DNA of 64,000 bases from Gemmatimonadales bacterium (GTDB lineage Bacteria; Gemmatimonadota; Gemmatimonadetes; Gemmatimonadales; GWC2-71-9). Position numbers and translations under genes: made by a program. Each line of letters starts with the position of its first letter. Positions within the stretch are counted from its first letter, which is position 1. The notes beneath the pieces were generated by a model that worked only from the letters and a program-made list of their open reading frames with translations, was not told the origin of the DNA and did no database searches. Shown here piece after piece: positions 59,168 through 64,000 of the stretch. The stretch is taken from NCBI GenBank assembly GCA_041390145.1, contig JAWKQM010000012.1:57885-121884 (forward strand). The letters run 5' to 3'.

Positions 59168-59582
59168 GGTACGCCACCAAGGCGGCGCCAATGCCCAGGA
59201 GGAGCGCCAGCGGAGAGTAGTACCGCGTATCCATCCGCGCGAACGCAGTGCCGCGCACCCGTTTGAAGAACCCGACGTACCGAAACTCGCCGATGGCACG
59301 GAGGATGAACGAGGCCGCGAGTACCCAGCAACCGGGCACGACCAGGGCGGCGGGAATCAGTCCGCGTCCCAGGCCAACCCGCTGGGTCACCAGGAGGGCG
59401 GCGATGAAGAGGAGCCCGGCGACGGCGAAGGTCGAGGCGGGGCCGGGGCGAAAGGTCGGCTCCCCATCCTCCCGCTCCGGAATGGCCGTCGCATGCCCCA
59501 CCCGAATCCCGACCGCCCACGCGACATGCAGCAGGCTCAGCACGCAAAACACCACGGCCATCCCGATAGCCAGGAGTGTCAT
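59157..59582 (-). CDS. DUF3995 membrane protein
   Basis: 141 aa, four TM helices. VFCVLSLLHVAWAVG near the start (His in the first helix), then LLFIAALLVTQRVG, and the tail RAIGEFRYVGFFKRVRGTAFARMDTRYYSPLALLLG, which is the signature end of DUF3995. Function unknown. Overlaps HD-GYP gene by 4 nt upstream. Confidence 0.82.
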   Translation of the reverse strand: MTLLAIGMAVVFCVLSLLHVAWAVGIRVGHATAIPEREDGEPTFRPGPASTFAVAGLLFIAALLVTQRVGLGRGLIPAALVVPGCWVLAASFILRAIGEFRYVGFFKRVRGTAFARMDTRYYSPLALLLGIGAALVAYHGV

Positions 59583-60793
59583 TCGTCTCCACCTGACCCG
59601 CTGCCCGCCTGCCCCCCTGCCCCGCCTTCCCTCACCTCGGGATCCTCGACGGACAGCCGCTGCACCGCCCGTGCCCGCATCATCTTGATGAACGGGAGGC
59701 TGAACACCGGGTCGAAGTCCGTCCCTGACTTCTCCTCGATGTAGGTCAGCGCTTTCTCGGAACTCCAGGCGTCGCGATAGGGGCGGTTGGTGCAGAGCGC
59801 GTCGTACACGTCGCAGACATGGACGAGGCGGCTGGCGTAGTGCGTGTCGCGCACGAAGTGGAAGGCGGGGTAGCCGCCGCCGTTGAGCATGATGTGGTGC
59901 TCATACGCCACCACCGCCGGAACCTCGAGCCGCACGTCGCGCTCCAGGATCAGCTTGGCCCCCTCCTTCGGGTGGGCCTTCATGATGGCAAACTCCTCGT
60001 CGGTAAAGCCCCCCGGCTTGACCAGGATCTCGCGGGGAATCTTCACCTTGCCAAGGTCGTGCAGGAGTCCTGACACGCCGAGGACCCGCAGTTCCCGCCC
60101 GCTGAAGCCGAGGTACTCGCCGATGGCCATGGCGAGCACCGACACATTGGTGGAGTGCGTGGTGGTGTACTGGTCGAACTCCTTCAGCTGCAGCAGCGGC
60201 AGGATGATCTCGGACTGGCTGTGCATGGCGATGGCCAGGGAGCGCACCACGGTCTCCGCCTCAAGGAGCGGCAGTTCCCCCGTGCTCTGCACATGGTTGT
60301 GCATCCACTGGATCGCCTCGACGTCGTCGCGGAGCGAGTAGGCGATGGTCGCGGTGGCCAGCGTCTCCCGCACGCCATCCAGCGCATCGCCGGTGTCGAG
60401 CGCCAGGGTACCGTAGCGAATGCCGGTGGCGCGCAGGTGGCGCACTTCGGCGGTATCCATCACCTCGCCCCGGCTCCGCTGGAAGGTGTCTCGCAGGAAC
60501 TGCTCGTAGTCCTGCCGCGTGACCGTCCCGTCGATTTCCAGACGCTCGATGCCGAGCCCGGCCAGCCGCGTCGCCCAATCCCATTCCTTGAGTTCGCGCA
60601 CCACGCGGCGCTCGAAGACGACGTCGCCGCCGATGAAGGAGAACTTCAGCTTCTCAGTGTCGGCCAGGATGTCCTGCAGTTCCTGGAAGGAGTCGTCCAG
60701 CACCCGTTCACGTGCGGGGTGGCCCTCGTTGTAGAGCCCCATGGTGGCCATCACCTGGCCGAGCGAGGTGAGAAACTTGACGGGGCTGCTCAT
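59579..60793 (-). CDS. HD-GYP-type phosphohydrolase with novel N-terminal domain
   Basis: 404 aa. Residues 1-105 form a domain shared with the neighbouring HEAT protein (GLYNEGHP at 19-26). The C-terminal half is an HD domain: H213, HDLGK at 245-249, AHPKEGA with H274, EHH (299-300) and NGGGYP in place of DGxGYP, then VCDVYDAL. The metal ligands look complete, the GYP is kept but the preceding Asp is missing, so cyclic-di-GMP hydrolysis is possible but not certain. The last 20 residues are a Gly/Ser tail. Coupled to HEAT gene by ATGA. Confidence 0.85.
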   Translation of the reverse strand: MSSPVKFLTSLGQVMATMGLYNEGHPARERVLDDSFQELQDILADTEKLKFSFIGGDVVFERRVVRELKEWDWATRLAGLGIERLEIDGTVTRQDYEQFLRDTFQRSRGEVMDTAEVRHLRATGIRYGTLALDTGDALDGVRETLATATIAYSLRDDVEAIQWMHNHVQSTGELPLLEAETVVRSLAIAMHSQSEIILPLLQLKEFDQYTTTHSTNVSVLAMAIGEYLGFSGRELRVLGVSGLLHDLGKVKIPREILVKPGGFTDEEFAIMKAHPKEGAKLILERDVRLEVPAVVAYEHHIMLNGGGYPAFHFVRDTHYASRLVHVCDVYDALCTNRPYRDAWSSEKALTYIEEKSGTDFDPVFSLPFIKMMRARAVQRLSVEDPEVREGGAGGQAGSGSGGDE

Positions 60794-62829
60794 GCCAGTC
60801 CTGCCGCGGTGCGGATATCGGGGTCAGCGTTGCGGGCGGCCAGGTTCATCACGACCTCCACCTCCGGGTGACGGGCCCAGGTGGCGGCCAGCCCGCGGAG
60901 CGCCGCCAGCATCTCGGGACTGGACTGGTTTAGCCGGGTCCGCCGCCACCATTTCTTCTTGGCGAGGACGCGCAGCAGCAGCAGATCCCGCGCCCGGCGG
61001 CTGCGGAGTGTCCCGAAGACCCGGATGGCCAGGACGCGCACCTCCTCGTCTTCGTGGTCGAGCAGCTTGGCCAGCGCCGGCTCGGCGGACGGCGGACACT
61101 CCTCGAGAGCGGCAGCGAGTCCGATCCGCATCACGGCGTCATCCGGGTCGGCGAGGCTCAGCACCACGCCCTGGAGCCGCAGCTCGGGCCGCTGGGTACC
61201 CATCATCAGCTTGATGGCCTCGCGACGCACCCGCGGATCCTCGGCGGTGGCGTAGACAACCGGATCGAATTTGGCGGGCCACTCCGGCAGCGCCGCGAGC
61301 ACGATGAGGATATTGCGCTGCACAAACCACTCGGCGTCCGCGAGGCGGGCGACCGCCGGCGGCCCGACCGCCCCGCCGAGCGAGGTCAGCGCGTTGAGCA
61401 GGCGATGCCGCATGGTGCGCGACTCGGTGGACGCGAGTGCGTCGAGCATCGGGCCAATCGCGAACTTCCCGACCTTGTCGAGGATCTGCTCGACCGCGTC
61501 GAGGTGGGCGTCGCCGTGCTCGAGGATGGCGCTCATCAGGGCGGGGTCGGCGAGCCGCACCCAGATCGTCTCCGCCGCCAGGGAATCTGCGGGCGCGTTG
61601 TCCAGCGACTCCACCAGTTCGTCCAGCCGCCCGTCCTCGACCACCTTGGCCAGCGACGTCCAGACCGCCTCCCCGACGACGTCGAGCTCGAGCGCCATCT
61701 TGAGGATGCGGGGGGCTTCGGCCAGGTGCTCCGTTTCCGAGGGCGCGACCGGCGCCGCCTCGTTCGGCAGCGACAACTGGTCGAGCACCGCGGTGTAGGC
61801 GTCGGGGTTCGGATCCGTCAGCGTCCAGTCGTTGAGCAAGTCGTTGACGGCGTTGCGGAAGGTCTCGTCGGCGTGGGCGCGCACCGTCGTCTGGCCCTGG
61901 TCGGCATGATCCGCCAGCTTGGTCAACATCCGGAGGAGCGAGTGGGAGATCGTCTGCTGCTGGGCCGAGGCGGCCGCCTGCACCAGATCGAGCACCGCCT
62001 TGACCGGGAGGCTCGACGCGAAGTCGGCCACGAAGTTCTCCCGGCTGGCGAGGTCGCCGCCCACGGTCAGGAGCCGGGTGACCGTCTCCTGGTCGAGCGA
62101 GGAGAGCAGCTGGGACACACGGCTCTGCAACTGCGCGTAGCTCTCCCCCTCCCGCATCCGGAGCTCGCGCCCCAGTTCCTGCAGGTAGCCGACGATGATC
62201 TGGTCGTAGGCCTTGTCTTCCTTGTGGGTGTTGATGGCGCTGGCAATGCGGTCGGGGTCCTGCTCAACGATGTCGCCGGCGCGCCCCTTCCGGAGGGCGG
62301 CGGAGGCGAGGCCAAGCCAGAGCTGCGAGGAACGGCCCTGGTCGGCTCCTTCGGTGGCGCCGCCGATCTGCAGGTGCTCGAAGGTGAACGGAACGATCTC
62401 GATGTTCGGCCACCGGTCGAGCTCCTCGGCAGGCCTCAGCCCGAACGGCATTTCCTGCCGGTTGGCCTCGGCGCTCACCGTCTGGAGAAACTCGAGCAAC
62501 TCCTCGGTGGATGTGCCCTTCCGAAACTTCACCACCCCGAGCTGGTGGCGGTGGAGCCGCTGGGCCAGCTCCCGGAGCACCGCATTGTCGGTGTCCGTGG
62601 CTGCCCCTTCGACAATCAGCTGGTCGCGGGCGATGCCGATGGCCAGCGCCTCCCGGCTGCTCATCAGCGCCGACAATCCGCTGTAGACCGCGTTGGCGGC
62701 GTGCTCGATGACCGGGTGCCCTTTGGGGTAGGTGCCGTACTTGTGGAGCCCGACGGAAAGTTGGATCAGGAATACCGACAGCTCGCGCGAAAGCGTCTTG
62801 CTCTCGGTCGGGCGGTCGGCCTGATTCAC
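60790..62829 (-). CDS. Large HEAT-repeat protein sharing N-terminal domain with HD-GYP neighbour
   Basis: 679 aa, cytoplasmic. The N-terminal 110 residues (GTYPKGHP at 32-39, then a long helix and strands) align by eye with residues 1-105 of the HD-GYP protein. Residues about 420-660 are HEAT/PBS-lyase repeats with LLNALTSLGGAVGPPAVARLADAEWFVQRN and VRREAIKLMMGT. The middle is helical with no recognised domain. Probably a scaffold that partners the HD-GYP enzyme. First gene of a five-gene coupled run. A 6-bp inverted repeat lies just before the start. Confidence 0.75.
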   Translation of the reverse strand: MNQADRPTESKTLSRELSVFLIQLSVGLHKYGTYPKGHPVIEHAANAVYSGLSALMSSREALAIGIARDQLIVEGAATDTDNAVLRELAQRLHRHQLGVVKFRKGTSTEELLEFLQTVSAEANRQEMPFGLRPAEELDRWPNIEIVPFTFEHLQIGGATEGADQGRSSQLWLGLASAALRKGRAGDIVEQDPDRIASAINTHKEDKAYDQIIVGYLQELGRELRMREGESYAQLQSRVSQLLSSLDQETVTRLLTVGGDLASRENFVADFASSLPVKAVLDLVQAAASAQQQTISHSLLRMLTKLADHADQGQTTVRAHADETFRNAVNDLLNDWTLTDPNPDAYTAVLDQLSLPNEAAPVAPSETEHLAEAPRILKMALELDVVGEAVWTSLAKVVEDGRLDELVESLDNAPADSLAAETIWVRLADPALMSAILEHGDAHLDAVEQILDKVGKFAIGPMLDALASTESRTMRHRLLNALTSLGGAVGPPAVARLADAEWFVQRNILIVLAALPEWPAKFDPVVYATAEDPRVRREAIKLMMGTQRPELRLQGVVLSLADPDDAVMRIGLAAALEECPPSAEPALAKLLDHEDEEVRVLAIRVFGTLRSRRARDLLLLRVLAKKKWWRRTRLNQSSPEMLAALRGLAATWARHPEVEVVMNLAARNADPDIRTAAGLA

Positions 62830-62838
62830 GGAAACCTG

Positions 62839-62865
62839 CCTTAGGTGGCGGGGACCCCTCTAAGG
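62839..62865. other. Inverted repeat in the HEAT-operon leader
   Basis: CCTTAG (62839-62844) and CTAAGG (62860-62865) flank a GGGG-A-CCCC core, 9 bp from the HEAT gene ATG. It could be an operator or a leader hairpin that hides the start region. Confidence 0.4.
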
Positions 62866-62921
62866 TAGGCAATGGCGGGGAAGGGGTAAAGCGAGAACCG
62901 GAGGTCTGCCCGGATGGACCG

Positions 62922-63164
62922 CTACTCGATGCCGCCCACCGTGTCCAGCGCCGCCGCGCGCGCCCGGGCGCTGTCCTGGCTCTCCATGGCCTTCTGCACA
63001 CCGGACGCGCCGGGGAGCGCCGACTGCCCGATGACGCTGTCCGCCTCGCGCTCGGTGCGCCCGGTGCTGGTCTTGTGACCCGCCGAGCACGCGATGCAGA
63101 GTAGCAGGGTGGACAACACCATCCACTGCCGCCCTGCCCCCCGAATCCGCTGCCTCGCTGTCAT
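62922..63164 (-). CDS. Small putative lipoprotein
   Basis: 80 aa. A hydrophobic segment (about 14-25) ends in CIAC (Cys26), a poor but possible lipobox, followed by a charged, Gly/Ser/Ala-rich tail. No domain recognised. Its ATG overlaps the stop of the 248-aa lipoprotein gene by 4 nt, so the two are made together. Confidence 0.5.
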   Translation of the reverse strand: MTARQRIRGAGRQWMVLSTLLLCIACSAGHKTSTGRTEREADSVIGQSALPGASGVQKAMESQDSARARAAALDTVGGIE

Positions 63165-63907
63165 CTCACTGCCGCGATGAACTCCTTCAGCATCGTCCAT
63201 CCCGCCTGGTCGTACGCCTTGGCCGGCCCGTCCGGCGGCAGGCACCCGATGCCGGGTTGCGGCGAGGTGATGGTCCTGGCGCCCCGCGTGTCGCGAGTCT
63301 GGATGTACCAGTTGCCGCCGTCCATGCAGGTGCCGTCACGCTTCCGCATCTGCGTCACGCCGGGATTCGTGGGGGGAGGCGGGGGTACCACTGGATCGCC
63401 GCGCCGGCCACCGGCCTGCTCGGCCGCCCGGCTGGCACCGGCGAGCGAGTCGAGGCGGGCCAGTTCAGCGGCCCAGTTGACCGAACCGTGCTGTTCCGGC
63501 ACCCGGCAGACCCACGCCTTCCCCTCCTGGTATCCCTTGGCCCACGAGACGCATCCGTAGGTACTGTCGAACTTGGCCCGATCGGCGGCCATGGCCGACT
63601 GCATCCGGCTCCACTGTGCCATGCTGTCGGCCGCGGACTTCCCGCCGGCCTCAGCCGGGTCATACCGGCGGTACCAGACCAGCATCTGGCCGGTGACCGT
63701 CCCGTTCACGTCATGGAAGACCACGGCCGGGCTGGGGCCCAGGAGCCCGTAGTTGCCCGCGAAACGCACCACGCGACCGGACGAGACGGGGGTGCTGTCG
63801 GGATAGGTGAGGGCCCACGGGCTGGGGAGCGGCGGGCCGGACTGGACGGTGCAGCCAGCAGTGGCCACGAGGAGGACAGACGCGACGGTGACCGGAGCGA
63901 GACGCAT
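63161..63907 (-). CDS. Lipoprotein of unknown function
   Basis: 248 aa, lipoprotein signal with VATAGC (Cys19). The mature part has WALTYPDSTPVSSGRVVRFAGNYG, a Trp/Tyr-rich segment (GQMLVWYRRYDP), and a Pro-rich stretch (PPPPPTNPG) near 190, then RKRDGTCMDGGNWYIQTR and IGCLPPDG with two Cys. No family recognised. The inner ATG is used since it begins the signal peptide. A -10-like TACTTT lies about 40 nt upstream. Confidence 0.6.
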   Translation of the reverse strand: MRLAPVTVASVLLVATAGCTVQSGPPLPSPWALTYPDSTPVSSGRVVRFAGNYGLLGPSPAVVFHDVNGTVTGQMLVWYRRYDPAEAGGKSAADSMAQWSRMQSAMAADRAKFDSTYGCVSWAKGYQEGKAWVCRVPEQHGSVNWAAELARLDSLAGASRAAEQAGGRRGDPVVPPPPPTNPGVTQMRKRDGTCMDGGNWYIQTRDTRGARTITSPQPGIGCLPPDGPAKAYDQAGWTMLKEFIAAVR

Positions 63908-64000
63908 GGTCGGACCTTGGTTGAGGACGATGCATGTAAAGTACGTCTTGGCGGCCCGCGTGCCTACCCACCTTTGCACGAAGCCCCTTGGCGTGAATGG

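Overview
The window is chromosomal DNA from a GC-rich, diderm, free-living bacterium. The gene set fits Gemmatimonadota: many secreted proteins whose signal peptides end in Ala-Gln, a TolC/MacA/MacB-type exporter, S9 peptidase, polyphosphate kinase, MglA/roadblock pair, BshB1-like deacetylase, DUF4402 proteins and many apparently leaderless start codons. That assignment is inference from gene content, not from a marker-gene search. No rRNA, tRNA, CRISPR, transposase or prophage block was seen.

Layout. 1-5.2 kb (minus): a DUF2911 protein cut by the window edge, a Tat-exported PCYCGC protein, and a 1,327-residue NtrY-like sensor kinase. A symmetrical -10 element at 5.18 kb appears to fire both the kinase and a creatininase-family gene, each starting at its own start codon. 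5.2-23.9 kb (plus): creatininase-like and secreted proteins; a TolC-MacA-ATPase export operon with four FtsX/MacB permeases arranged as two A-B pairs; a sulfur operon (BshB1-like, cysteine desulfurase, MnmA) running into an S9 peptidase; a holin-like membrane protein; a lipoprotein; polyphosphate kinase. 23.9-31.7 kb (minus): dnaX-ybaB-recR-(89 aa)-roadblock-mglA-pgsA-cinA-grpE-dnaJ, closely packed, with an internal promoter before ybaB.

32.1-37.8 kb (plus): the most unusual locus. A promoter and a ~300-nt leader with three perfect inverted repeats precede three DUF4402-like secreted subunits, a PapD-like chaperone and a 993-residue usher-like protein. The usher-like protein has an N-terminal membrane anchor, a ~125-residue Pro-rich linker and C-terminal SdrD-B/carboxypeptidase-regulatory-like domains. 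It reads as a divergent chaperone-usher surface-fibre system.

37.8-44.3 kb (minus): pyk, an MBL-fold hydrolase and pgi, then a class II aldolase, a YtxH-like protein and a YihY/BrkB membrane protein. 44.3-44.9 kb is non-coding, AT-rich against its surroundings and studded with DnaA-box-like TTCCAC/GTGGAA motifs: a candidate replication origin. 44.9-49.9 kb (minus): DUF1905/AbrB-like protein, secreted unknown, peroxiredoxin, TlpA-like thioredoxin, IspG, aldo/keto reductase and two small unknowns. 50.2-56.0 kb (minus): an ion-flux operon of KirBac channel, cupin, 2TM K+ channel, CPA antiporter, TrkA-type channel and kelch protein. 56.2 kb (plus): a TonB-like protein. 56.9-63.9 kb (minus): two lipoproteins, then HEAT-repeat protein, HD-GYP protein, DUF3995, GNAT and DinB genes whose ends overlap, then a 4-TM protein and an SGNH lipoprotein. 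The HEAT and HD-GYP proteins share an N-terminal domain.
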